Below are positions 48,301 to 60,220 of a DNA stretch of 64,000 nucleotides, in pieces. The stretch covers positions 15,795,155 to 15,859,154 of the forward strand of contig NC_056544.1 of the NCBI RefSeq assembly GCF_910596095.1, written 5' to 3'. Both the position numbers and the translations under genes were made by a program. The DNA is from Thunnus maccoyii. Lineage: Eukaryota; Chordata; Actinopteri; Scombriformes; Scombridae. Within the stretch, counting starts at the first letter, position 1; each line of letters opens with the position of its first letter. Under the pieces are notes generated by a model. That model did no database searches. It was not told the DNA's origin and saw only the letters and a program-made list of their open reading frames with translations.

Positions 48301-48533
48301 GTCCCACTGGGTTTGTTATATGTTAAAAGTTCAAACAAGTTCAGCGTGATCTTGAGGGATAAAAGTAGTTTCTTGGGGTGTGATGATCATTACAAGCATT
48401 ATTTATTCCAGGAACTTTCTTAAGATTAGTTCACAGAGTTTGTCGGAAAACAGGCATAAAGTATAAATGTGTTTCCATGATGTCAGTGAATGTCAGTTGG
48501 TATTTTTTCCACCTGTACACTTGAGGGCTACAA

Positions 48534-48871
48534 CTAACGTATTTTCATTATTGATCAATCTGCATGAAAAAATGTTTTCTCCATTAATTTTTTGGTCTAT
48601 GAAATGTCGTTAAATCATCAAGAATAACTATCACAATTTCCAGAGTTTAAATGTGTTTATTTAGTCTGACCAAGAGTCCAAAACCCAAAGATATTCCATT
48701 TACATTGATATACAGAGAAAAACAGTAAATCTTCACATATGAGAAGCTGGAACCAGCACACGTTTTGCATTTTTGCTTGAGAAACAATTCAAACAATTAA
48801 TTGATTATCAGAAATGTTGCTGATTAATTTTGCTGATTGATTTTAAAAAAATCATTTAATTGTTTCAGCTC
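48534..48871. mobile_element. MITE, AGGGCT(A/G)CAACTAACG family, copy 2 (best preserved)
   Basis: Left end AGGGCTACAACTAACG and right end reading, on the minus strand, TGAGCTGAAACAATTAA, an imperfect terminal inverted repeat. Internal landmarks are TCATTATTGATCAATCTG, CCAAAACCCAAAGATATTC and AATTAATTGATTATCAGAAA. I recognise this as a very common percomorph element; classification to superfamily is uncertain. Confidence 0.7.
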
Positions 48872-48899
48872 AAGACGCATCACCTCTACTTTTAATATC

Positions 48900-51800
48900 T
48901 GGTCTGAAGAGTTGAAAAAGAGATGAAAACCCTTAACACATAGTGTCAAGATGGCCTTGATTAAAGGACTTATAGAGCAAGCAAAGAGGTTCGGTCAGTA
49001 TGAGCTCTGTCTGCTAGTTTTGTTGATGTGTGAGGTCAAGTGTTTTGCCACTGGAGGGCGATAGAGCCACATCTATGACTTTCAGTGAAGTTATATAAAA
49101 TGTGGCTGTTATTTCAGATGAAAACCAATAGATGTCAGTAGATCATAACAAACCTTTGTTGGCTATTGTTGAGCCTGTCAGAGAACAAATAGTGTAGTAG
49201 ATTATATTAAAGGGAATTTGATGATATTGCAAACTACATAAAGATTATTGGCAAATAAAATGACGAGAGGTTGTTTATTAAGTCACAAAGTGTTTTAAAA
49301 ATCCTCAAGATAAACCTGCCTTATGAGACTTCACTAGACAAGTGTGAGTGGAATACAACATGTTTTCTGTATGATTTCTTATCACTGTGTAAAAATGCTG
49401 CGCTCAGTTGTGTTTAGCAAGCTCAGCTGTTGGCACTAATTACATCACCGTATTGAGGGTATCATTTCGAGTAACCAGGATGCTGATAAAGCTCCCTCAT
49501 GCTCTTGAGATGATGAAGGCACAGATCTGGGGTGTCCTACTTTCCAAGACAGCTCAGCTGACACAATGGGCTGGATCTTTTTTCTATCAGAGAGGCTTCC
49601 AAAAAGACTGACGTTCAGTTTCTCTGCTGAATTTTTGATTAAAGATTAAATTTTAAGTTGCAGTGTGAGTTCTACATCGACTGAGTTTTGGTTTGGATTT
49701 AAAAAATGAAAGGCTATATGGATTTAGATGCATCAATTTACAAAATCCAGATCAATCCAATCCATAAACATCAATTCTTTGGTTTTTAATATGGGTATTA
49801 AAACAAAAAGATTGCGCCTGACCTATTTCTCTGTACTGGTCCTATTAATTCCTGATGAAGTTTACAGTAACGATAAAGAAAATGTTAGAGTTTGAAGCAG
49901 CAGATGGTGGGTTGAGGCTGGTCACTGTTACTGAATGTGCCAGGCAGGAAACTCAGCCAAGACACTGAGGCTGTCATATATCTGCAGCATATAATGGGAT
50001 TTTCTGTGATTAAGCCTGCACCGGAACAGTAAATATTTTGGGATAACATGAAAATTACTGATCCACTATTCCCTCTCCCTCCCCATCTTTCAACTGCTTC
50101 CAGGTTTATGTTGCATTACACAAAACATCTCCCATGGGCCATTGGTGTCGAACATGCATGCTTCCTGCATCTTCTGCCTGTTGGCCTTGACTGAAGAGGC
50201 TCATAAAACATATGAAATGTTTAGCCAGCTGGAGGTTCAAGACACAAAAGATTTACTGCCTTTAGGAGGTCAACAGGTTTGTGGGTAAATTGCGGCTTGA
50301 GGAGAATAGTTACATGTTTATGCTCCTGGTGAGCAAAGGTCAGGGAGAGGAGTCATGGTTTACCGCTGCAGTTTAGCTTACTTGACACAAGGGACCAAAT
50401 GGAAATCACCCTCTGCCCTTTGAACCTTCCTGTGTCCTCACCTTGCCTTTAAAACACATTTTTATAATCGCTTTAAGTGAGAACGTACACTGCCCTCCAT
50501 ACACCGGAAGACTATCAAGAGTCCATGTTCCCTCCCTTCCCTCCCTTTTAATAATAGCCAAATGGCTGTTTAAAATTCCACATAACATGAATGCCGACTT
50601 CGTCTTTATTACTAAAATCAAGTTATTAAGTTATTGGATAGCTCATTTGGCGTGACTGTTTCTTGCCAAAGGATGGGTAATGATAAACGCTTTGAGCAGA
50701 CATACTGTCTAACCTTTGGCCTGAATTTGTTTTTTATTACAGCAGCTATCAAATGCACCCTGTGACTTCAAAATGCTGGCTTATATGGTGTAATATATGC
50801 CTGTGTTTAATATGTTGATTTCTGCCTAGAAATTGTAGAGAATAACATATCCTGTATATATTTTAACCTGGCTCAAGTATCCCTTTATAATTAGTGCCTA
50901 TACCAAATTTTGGACCACAGATGTATTTTGCATCCATAGATATCTTATCAGTCATTAATAAATGGGTGATTTATCCTTCATTAATATTTCAAAGAGCAGA
51001 CAGAGTGTTTTCTTTTGGTTTGACACTATTTGTTTATAGCAAAAAAACATTCACAATCACACTATGATCTCATGTTAGGAGAACAAAACAACCATAATTA
51101 TTTCTATGAATTTTATTGAAAGTGACAACAAAGTGCAACAGCATTTTTGAATGGTAGGTTTCATTGTAACCATCAATCAACACTGCTTGTAAACCACATG
51201 CCCTCCTTTTCAGTCAATTGTACACAATCAACTCTGCATTGGTGTATTAGTCAGAAAACAAGACAACAAACCAGTTTGCGAATTTCAAACAAGCAAAACT
51301 GCAAAAACATTATTTTCACAGTTGTTTTTGTTGTGCAGAAGTTGCATCTCCCCCTCTTTTGTCCCATTGTGGCAATTGACTGTGGGCCTGCAGACCAATC
51401 AGGGCAAGACCCGGACTTCTGTGCTGCTGCGGCTGCTGTTGCTGGCATGTGGTGAAGGTGGCTTCGGCTTGGCATGAGAGAAGTCACTAGGACCTTTCCT
51501 CCATTTTCTTTCTGTTTTCCTCCTCTTCTAATAGTTTCTCTTCAACTCACTGTCTCCTTTTTCTATCTTGGATTAACAGATCCACCAAATCACTGCTTCC
51601 ACTCCACCAAATCAGTGAAATAGGTACTTTTTATAATCATATGAAAGCTGCCCTCCACTATCGTATGGAGGACAATGTTGGGCAACCACTATGTTGGTTG
51701 CATAGGAATTGATGGGTTTGATTTATGACTTTGTATAGGCTTGTTTACAGATGCAGATGCCCATCTGGGTGGGAACCCTGGGAAGTGTAGCAAGGGACAC

Positions 51801-53870
51801 ACTGGCAGGAAAACACGGGCAGTTCTCGTGACAGTGTCAAAGTCCCCCTTGAGCTCTGTCCCCACTGTCCCAATGACAAAAATACACAGACATGATGATC
51901 TATTGTTTCACTGTTTAAAGATTCCACATAACCAGCCTTTACCTTGATTTGACCCCCTCTAGTGACTTTAAAATCCCTTTAAATAAATACGGATCAAAGT
52001 TTACCCCCTGTTTGACCCCCTCTATGTACAAATATTTATACCAGCTGCGCAAAAATAAATAATTTTGAAACATTTCCCTTTTTGTATATTCTGGTCCACT
52101 TTAGGAAAAGTCATAAGATTTCCGGCTTAAAGAATGTCATGTAGGGAGTCTTTGTTGCTTTCAAATGTCAAAATGTGTCAAATTTGATCTGCAGGGGCAC
52201 AGACATGCTGTAACCAAGTGGTAGTAAATGTTGACACTACCACTGTTTGTCTCTTTCATAATCCTCTATTAGTATGTTGCATCCACATTGATGAATTGCA
52301 GGAATACTTCCAGTATCAGCAGTCTTCTTTTAGCGCCACTGTGTGTTACAAAACCACTGACAAGGCTGCTGGTACGTCAAATATTATCAATGTACAGCCT
52401 CTGTTTGTTGACATCTTCAGGCAGATTGTACGTTACTCTTGTTCACACAGCTATCAAGCATCAATAACAACTGAGACTGATTGTTTGTGATGCTAAGATA
52501 CAGTGCAAACAACCGGAAAGGTCTGGAAAATAGAGGCGTAAGATTGGCGAACATGCATTGCACAGCTAAGCTCAGATGCAGCCCTCGCATGTCTTCTTGT
52601 TTGTCATGACGAGACACTGACAAAGCCACACACACACTCACACCTGCAATCACAAGCATCCCATCCGCTCTAAACCGGAGCGTGGCGGATCCTGACGCTG
52701 TTCATGTGGTCCTGTTTGGATGTACTTGTGTGTGAGAACACTCTCAGTTGAATGACTCGGCAGAGGAGGGGGATGGCGAGTGTAATCAAGCTGAAAAGAT
52801 TAGGGGAAGACGAGCTGCTGAGGATCTATGAGAGCAGACACTGGTTATATAACCCTAACCCAGTTCACTCCGCTTCCAAAGACGGACTGGGAGGGAGAGA
52901 GATGAAGGATTTATTGAAAACGGGTGAATCTTTGTGTTTAGACTGAAATGAACCAGGCCATCTTTTATCTGCGTGCACCGTTGGTTCAGATGACAATAGG
53001 TGTCAAATTCTTCATTTCTTTTCTCTCACACAGTTTCTCCAGGTCAACAAAGAGGTTACAGATTGCTTTGTCACAAAAAGCATTGACTTATTTAGTGCAG
53101 GATAAAATTCTAATAATTTCATTGTATTGAATGTCCAGCTCAGTTTAATTGCTTTATTGCCAGGTGACTATCATTGGTTGAGCACAACAACATGATTCAG
53201 GCCCTGCCCTGCAACCCTGAAAGTGAAGTGTTTACTTAAGATTGGTCCCCGAGTACCTTTGAACACATGATTTGATCAGGAAACATATCAGACAAAGCTG
53301 GTGTTGATAGGGGTGAATTGGCTCTCAAGGTGCCATGCATGGGCGGACCTCGTGACTGCCGGGCTGTTTCTGTTGGTCTCTGTGACCTGTGACAGAAGCA
53401 GTCTTAGGGTGACACGGAGAAGAAAGCCCCTCACAGATCAGGGTGTGAGGGGGGGTGTTAAGATACATCAGATTTTGATCAAAACCAATGAGAGTCCTAA
53501 TAGTAATGCCGCAGTGCTCTGCATACCAATGAGCACTGACAATGAGTCCCTCGCCATTCTTAACTCCTCCATTCACCCTAAGTAAATGGCAGTTTATTCA
53601 AGTGGCTGGGCTGTTACATAACCCCGCTTTTCACAAGCCTATATGTGGGCCCTGAGAGAAGGAAACATACACAGTAGTGTACAGAGAGAGAGCGAGGGAT
53701 CCCAGTGCAGTTCCGGGGAAATATAAAAGCACAAGAAAACAGTGCAACAGTGTGACCACCAGGACTTGGCTTGATGGTCATGTGAATAGCTTTAATGCAG
53801 AGAGCCGAAGAGATCAATCACTCTTTCCTATATCTAGCCATTAACAAAGTTGATCAATATTGCTTCAGTA
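48900..53870. other. Gene-free stretch with candidate regulatory segments
   Basis: No exons seen. Sections near 52480-52700 and 53280-53600 are repeat-free, more GC-rich and free of low-complexity sequence, as conserved enhancers often are. A CTCF-like word TTGCCACTGGAGGGCGAT is at 49046-49063. A pair of near-identical GACCCCCTCTA(G/T) words occurs at 51951 and 52013. Function is inference only. Confidence 0.3.
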
Positions 53871-53879
53871 GTTAGTAGT

Positions 53880-55091
53880 TAGTTCTGTTAGATCTACATT
53901 CAACACTGTTTATCATTCTGTTTCATTGGAACGTCTCAAACACTGGCTTGGCATCTCTGGTTCAGTTTTAAAGTCGTTTTATTCTTGCTTACAAGATAGA
54001 TCTTTTAGTGTGGCCATTGGCAAGTGATGATGACCTGCGGGGTACCTCAGGGGTCTGTCCTTGGACCACTCTTGTTCTCTCACGTTACCCCTGGGGCAAG
54101 TCATCTGCAGGCATAATGTGAGCTTCCATTCCTATGCAGATGATACTCAGTTCTATATCTCTTTTAACCCCGATTATTGTTATCAAATGAATACACTCAA
54201 CGATTGTACCCGTGACCTCAAATGCTGGATGGCCCAGAACTTCCTGCAGCTAAATATTGATAAGACTGAGGTAATTATTGTTGGCCCTGACACAGTTAAT
54301 GCTTATACTTCAAATCTTCTGGGCACTCTGTCTCAAAATATAAGACAAAACTGCAAAAATCTTGGTGTCATCTTTGATAACCACCTCAGCTTGAACAAGC
54401 TTGTTGTCCAGTCTTGTTTATTTGCAGCTCAAGAGACTCTCCAAGATTAGTTCAGTTCTATCCAGTAGAAATCTAGAGACTGTCATACATGCTTTTATCT
54501 ACTCTCGTTTGAACTATTGTAACTCTCTCTACACATGACTGAGAAAAAAAAAGTCTATTACAGCTTGTCCAAAATGCAGCAACCAGACTCCTAATCAAAA
54601 CCAAAAAAAGAGAGCACATTACTGATATTTTAGCTTTTCTTCATTGGTTCCTGGTAAATTTCAGAGTAGATTTTAAGATATTATTGATAACTTTTAAGGC
54701 CCACTCTGGACTTGCACCCAAGTACATCTCAGATCTTCTGACACCATACGTGCCCGGTCGCAACCTGAGGTCCTCACCAAAGCTCTGCTAGCCATTCAAC
54801 AATCTTGGCTGAGGACCTGGGGTGATCGGACCTTTTCCGTTAGGGCCCCCATTCAGAACAACCTCCCTGAGGAGATCAGACTGACGAGCTCCTTATCCTC
54901 TTTTAAATCCTTCTTAAAAACACTCTTCCTCATATGCTTCATATGCCTTTGCTTCTATATTTCCTTCCCAATGTTTAATAACTTTTAAACTGTTTTTAAA
55001 TTGTTTTTACCATTATTTGTCTACCATTTTTATTTTGTCTTGTAAAGCACCTTGTAACTTTGCTTCGGAAGGGCTATATAAATAAAGTGTA

Positions 55092-55092
<1 letters not shown>
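53880..55092 (+). mobile_element. Decayed L2/CR1-clade LINE, copy B
   Basis: Plus-strand frames give, with breaks, a DPVTGEV/GVPQGSVLG-like start, SFHSYADDTQFYISF (catalytic YADD), CTRDLKCWMAQNFLQLN, DKTEVIIVGPD, KNLGVIFDNHLSLNK, LNYCNSLYT, LQLVQNAATRLL and LHWFLVNFRVDFKIL. The end is CACCTTGTAACTTTGC, then GGGCTATATAAATAAAG followed by a TTA array. The 5' half is missing. Closely related to copy A but a separate subfamily by its 3' end. Confidence 0.85.

Positions 55093-55127
<35 letters not shown>
55093..55127. repeat. (TTA)n array at the LINE tail
   Basis: About eleven ATT/TTA units immediately after the AATAAA of LINE copy B, the 3' microsatellite typical of L2-type insertions. Confidence 0.95.
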
Positions 55128-55129
<2 letters not shown>

Positions 55130-58100
55130 TAATGCTCAGCTGCCATGCACACTGTGACAGTGTGTGGACAGTTATGTCTGTTTCTCTTCACCTCCACTGG
55201 GAGTCTTTGACCTGTTCTCTGAATGTTATCCTTTTGCATGTGGCCTACTGTTTATCCAAGCAAATCAATAGACTGAAAATAGAACCGCCCGTGTGCCAAT
55301 ATTTAAAGCCGACTACTGGTCAAATATTCAACTTGTCAGTTGCAAAATAATATCTTGGAGTCTGTGGACTTGTGTAGTAAACCTTCCTGAGGGGACTTGC
55401 ACATGATTTCTGGTGCACCTGTGAATGTTACACCCCTGGTGTCATGATGGGATGCTGTGTACAAGTGAGTGTTTCTTTATGGATTATGTTCGATGAGACA
55501 GCTGCATGCTATGGTTACAGAACAAAACGAGCCAGCTGAATACTGTAATGGGATGTCCTGGGGTGCGTAAGGGTTGGTAAACAACATGTTGTACCACTTG
55601 ATTCCAGCAGAGGCCTCCGTTTTTCAAAGAAACGCAGGGACAATGAATGAAAAACACTTCCCCACAGCAGACTGCTTCAGACCGGTTTCTGTGCTCCACA
55701 TCGGAGTGAGGTTGTCATACTCTGAAATTCAACATTAGACTGATGTCAGCTGTGTTTGCTATTGTCCGCCTGCACCACAGGAATACTATAGTTACTACTA
55801 CTGATAATTAATGGACTGGAAAGTGACTCTGATTGTTTTATGTGCAGCAGTTTTATTAGCATAAAGGGAACTCCCATGATGTGTTTTTGCAGTAAAGGCA
55901 ATGTTACGTCATTACAATGCAGTTCAAATAGCTACTTATTGTACCTTTGTCCCAGTATGCTGTTGAGTCTGCGTTTGTGGATTTGTAATGCTATGATAAC
56001 AGCCTGCCGTGGGGTCATTTCACTGGAGAAAGGATGATTGGTAGTTTTGTACTTACCTGTGCACTGTCCAGTACACCACTTAAATATATATTGCATGGAA
56101 TAACAATGATTTGATGAGTAACAGGAGACGTTTGAGGAATGACCCTTGATTAAAATAAAGGCCTCATCCCAACATCTCTAAGAACCATGTGTTGTGTATC
56201 AGGTATTCACTAAGTCTCCTTTAAACAAATAATGACAGGCTGATCTTTGGAGCACCACCACACACCATACAACCAATGGCCACAAAAGTGAGTGAAAGTC
56301 CTTTTCCTGCTGGAAGAAAACACCTGATTTAGGGGTTTGCTGGTGGACACTGGCCACCTGTGGAAGAGAGGAAGCCCCTCTTGCTGTGTATCCGACAGGC
56401 CGGTTTTGACACAGAGTACCGGTTTGCCATGGCAGCGGCTATCGGCACACACGGCACTGCAGGGGTGGCCAGTCTGTGTCAGCACTCATTACCATCCACC
56501 GCCTTAGTGGATGCCTCTTCCAGGAGTCCTTTAGAAAGAAATAAAAGAGAGATGCTTTACACTTTAATGACTTTCCCACAGTGGCTCTCCAAAACAACAG
56601 CTCCCCTTAAATTGCTGTGCCCTGGCTGAGACTGGAGGAGAGTCCCCACTGCTCAACAGAGGAAGGGAAATACTGAGACCACTGTCTGTCCACTCTGCAA
56701 GGCCAGCCAACAGGGGGGGGGGAATAATCAGGTCTTTATGTGGCATGGGGCCTACAGGGGACAGCCTCGGTATTGTCCCCACAGCCCCCTCCCTCACCCT
56801 GGTTTGATTGTTCCTCTGGATCCAACACATGGTCACGTTGCGACACCCCCACAACCCAAACTAGGGTTTGTGCATCTACTTCCCCCAACAGATCCTGACC
56901 CATCAGCCAGTGGACGTTCAGTTTAAAGCAAACAGATGAGGCAATGTGTTCTCTCAAATGTAATTTAATAACAGTCTTTTTCCAGGTAACTGTTCTTGTT
57001 TATATCTTTTGTTGGCAGGTTTATAAAAGTAAATATCCAGAGCTATGATTTAAGTGCCTGACTATGATCACATGGCGCCCGTCTCCTTCCAAAATATCTT
57101 TTGTAAACAATGTTCTGTTTTTTTGGACAGTTGAATGATTACTAAAGTTTGACACTGACAGTGTAATGGTGTGTATGGACTAGTATACATATTTCTAATT
57201 AATGGAAACAAGAGAGTAATGTCAACAATAGTTGGTCCAAATTTAACCTTGAACACACAATCCACATTTCAGCTCCAAAACACTGAAGATAAATGTTGAT
57301 TTCAAAGGCAGTTACATAACCACTGAGATGTATGAAGTGGAGTGCTGCACAGAGTTGGTTCCTTTCTCCAACTTTAATCTCCAGGGACTTTATGAAAATA
57401 GATTACCACATGCTCCCATAAATACGTATTTTTTATATTATTAAAATGTGTTGAGTCTGTGGACAGTATTTGCTGTGAACTATATTAAAATGTTACACAT
57501 TTCCTTGAGATTATGCAAAGCACTGTGTAAAATCTGGCTAACAAGATGCAGAAACATTTCCATATTTTTTAGTAACATCAGTCATTAATTCATTGATTAA
57601 AAAATATTATTTAATAGATGCATTCTGCAAAGCAGACAGGCAACAACTGAACAGTAAATCAACATTAAAAAGTTCCCCTAAACATTTACATTTAACCTTT
57701 ACATTAAAAGGAAACATAAGGAAACAATTGCAAACAACTCCACCAAAGCACTTCTGATTAAATGAAATAAGAGCAGGAGGTCAGAAGAAAAAACAGAAGC
57801 TTTGCAGGCGTCATTTAACTGTTAAACTCCTGGTTTGAGATGTGAGTGATAGTTCCTCAATTTGCATAGATGGTGAGTCAGCTTTAAAACCCACATTACT
57901 GTAATTTTGGCATTATCATAACTGACGCAGAGGCCAAGGTTTCACAAGTTAACAATGCTAATTTTAGCAATGACTTTCGGTGAAAAATTCTCTCATTACA
58001 TTGTGTGTCCTATCTGCATGTCAGCAAACGAGGTCCTGTTAAAGTGGATTATAGCTGGTGATGGCATGTGTAATAAAATATAATCCCAGCTGTAGCTGTG

Positions 58101-58220
58101 CTATGTGTGCTGTAAACTCTCCTTTGTACAATACACTGTAACCTCGTGACTGTTGTCTGCTGTCGCTGTCTGCTGCTAACATCATTTAATCTTGTGATGT
58201 TCTTTTAAATGAGTACATCT
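55130..58220. other. Gene-free stretch
   Basis: No exon structure or RNA gene recognised. The segment 56340-56920 is repeat-free with higher GC, has open frames on both strands, and is the best candidate here for conserved noncoding sequence or a missed exon, but shows no domain that I can identify. Confidence 0.3.
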
Positions 58221-58224
58221 GTTA

Positions 58225-58330
58225 TGTAAAAAACCTGTGATGGACAGGTGACCTATCCAAGATGCTGACCTCACCCCTGTTTTCACCTTGAATAAGAAGG
58301 AATAGGAAAATGAGTGAATGGCAGTATGAT
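58225..58330. repeat. Interspersed repeat fragment (GTGACCT(G/A)TCCA type)
   Basis: The words GATGGACAGGTGACCTATCC and GAATAGGAAAATGAGTGAAT resemble a widespread fish repeat with GGTGACCTGTCCAGGGTG and GATAAGTGG...GAATGGATGG segments. Heavily diverged. Confidence 0.4.
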
Positions 58331-58544
58331 AAACTAATGACTGCTATGTTTTATTTAATGTTATTACAATTTTTTAACTCTTAGTTTTTGTCTTTTTTAT
58401 TTTTTGTAATTCTGTATTCATTTTGTTTCACTTTCTGTGTTCTTATGTGGTAGAAATCCTGAGAAACCAACAAAGATATTCAACTAAAGAGTGAACTGAT
58501 TAACTTGTTATTTATGTTTCTACATTTTCACTAAAATGTCTCCA

Positions 58545-58622
58545 CAAGTGTTTGATGGATTGCCATGAAATTTGTTACAGATATTCATGGTTCAACAGAG
58601 GATGAATTCTACTGACACTTTT
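58545..58622. repeat. Interspersed repeat fragment (GATTGCCATGAAATTTG type)
   Basis: GATGGATTGCCATGAAATTT followed by GTTACAGATATTCATGGTTC and GAGGATGAATTCTACTGAC matches a common percomorph repeat (ATTGCCATGAAATTTGGTACAG, GGATGAAT) that I know from many fish introns. Confidence 0.6.
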
Positions 58623-59999
58623 CAAGCAAGAGGCACAAAGTGCTTTACAGATACTAAGGAGTATAAAAAGAAGGAATATAAAAGAAATAAAGTAAAACAT
58701 ACATTAATACAAACATTTCCTAAGTACAGACTTTAAATCTTGTTATTGCACTAAAGCATTAAACAATAATGACATGACTGTTTGCCTTTTGCATTTCAGT
58801 AAATAATGGATGATAGTTTTACTATTACAGTAGCAGTAATCTTGTTCTCACCAGTAGCACTGTAAAGCATAAACAATATGTAACTAAAAGAAGAAATGAC
58901 CTCAGTAACCCTGTAGGAGAGTTGATAAGTTCATCTCTGAACAACAAGGCCAGACCGGTTATTATTCTCTTTCTGTTCACATTTATCTTGACTAGGCGTT
59001 ACCAGTGGGCTGTTACACACCTGAAACAGCACAGAACTCAACTCCTCCTCTCTTCCAGATCTGATTACATGTATTCACCTTTTGGCATACAACTGAGAGA
59101 AAGAAGGAAAGAAAGAATAGCATGAAACTGGAAACCAGACATTAGGATGTGTAACTGAGATGGTGAAAGAAAACAAGTCAAAGTCCAGACAGATAACCTA
59201 AAGAGTTTTGTTTTAATACCTGGTCATTCAGAGGTTTCTCTTTTTGGGAGATTTGAGCTCTAAATAAAACATATATGACGCATAGTATGATCATAGCATG
59301 TATCATGTATGTATTATGATGCACATAGATAAGCATACATTATATGTTGGCAGAGACTATGAGGCCAAATTATGTGTATAGCACTTTACAACTAGGAAAG
59401 TAGGCACTAAAAGACAGTCGGTTACTGGTTGACAGTGGAAATAAAAGGCGACATAAGGAAGCAGCTGTTTCCTTGACTCTCCCTGATCCTTGGCATCGAC
59501 ACAGCTGACTCATGAAGAACAAAGTCATCTCCCTTGGATCACACTCATTTACTGCTTACTAAGAAATCTGAACTATGAAGACACTGGAGGTTGTGGTTTT
59601 TCACTTAGGTGTATGTCATTAAGCTACTGTAAAAACACAGATTTAAAAAGGTGAAGGGAGGACTAGTGAAACTTCAAGTTTGCACACAAATTTTGAATTT
59701 GAAATGAAATGGATCTCATGGCGCAGAAATCTAGAGAAGGTGACAAGGGATGAGATAAAAATAGAAAATAACTCTAGTAGACTTGATAAGCCTGAAAGCT
59801 GCAGATGCATGCTGCACAGACTGTAGTTTTAATATCTTAAACATCACCTGTCAACATTAAAAAGTAATTTGATTTAGACAATTAAGATAAAATGCTCTGT
59901 TAAAAAATGTTTGTCAAGAAATATTTTCAGTCCCCTTAAAAAGACAATTTGATGGTCAGATTAAACAAGTGTGATAAAATTAATTCATGAGTTTTACAG

Positions 60000-60220
60000 A
60001 GTTTTACAGGTGCTGGAAGACATATTTTTGAAAAATCGAGAGAGCCAGGCTAACTGTTCCCCCCGGCTTCCAGTCTTCATGCTAAGCTAGGCTAAACACC
60101 TCCTGGCTCCAGCTCCGTACTTAGCGCACATACACGAATGGTATAAAAAATTTTTTATCTAAGTCTTGGCAAGAGAGTAAATAAACATATTTCCCAAAAT
60201 GCTGAACTATTCCTTTAAAA
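60000..60220 (-). mobile_element. Common percomorph MITE-like repeat, near full length
   Basis: On the minus strand it runs TTTAAAGGAATAGTTCAGCA, TTTGGGAAATATGTTTATTT, CTCTTGCCAAGACTTAG, GTACGGAGCTGGAGCC, TTAGCCTAGCTTAGCATGAA, GACTGGAAGCC and AGCCTGGCTCTC, ending near CCAGCACCTGTAAAACTC. This is the order of a familiar fish repeat. TTTAAA at the left end would fit a TTAA-type target, but I cannot confirm its superfamily. Confidence 0.65.

Noticed and set aside
49046-49063. CTCF site
   Set aside because: Matches only the GGAGGGCG half of the consensus; kept as a mention, not as a called site.
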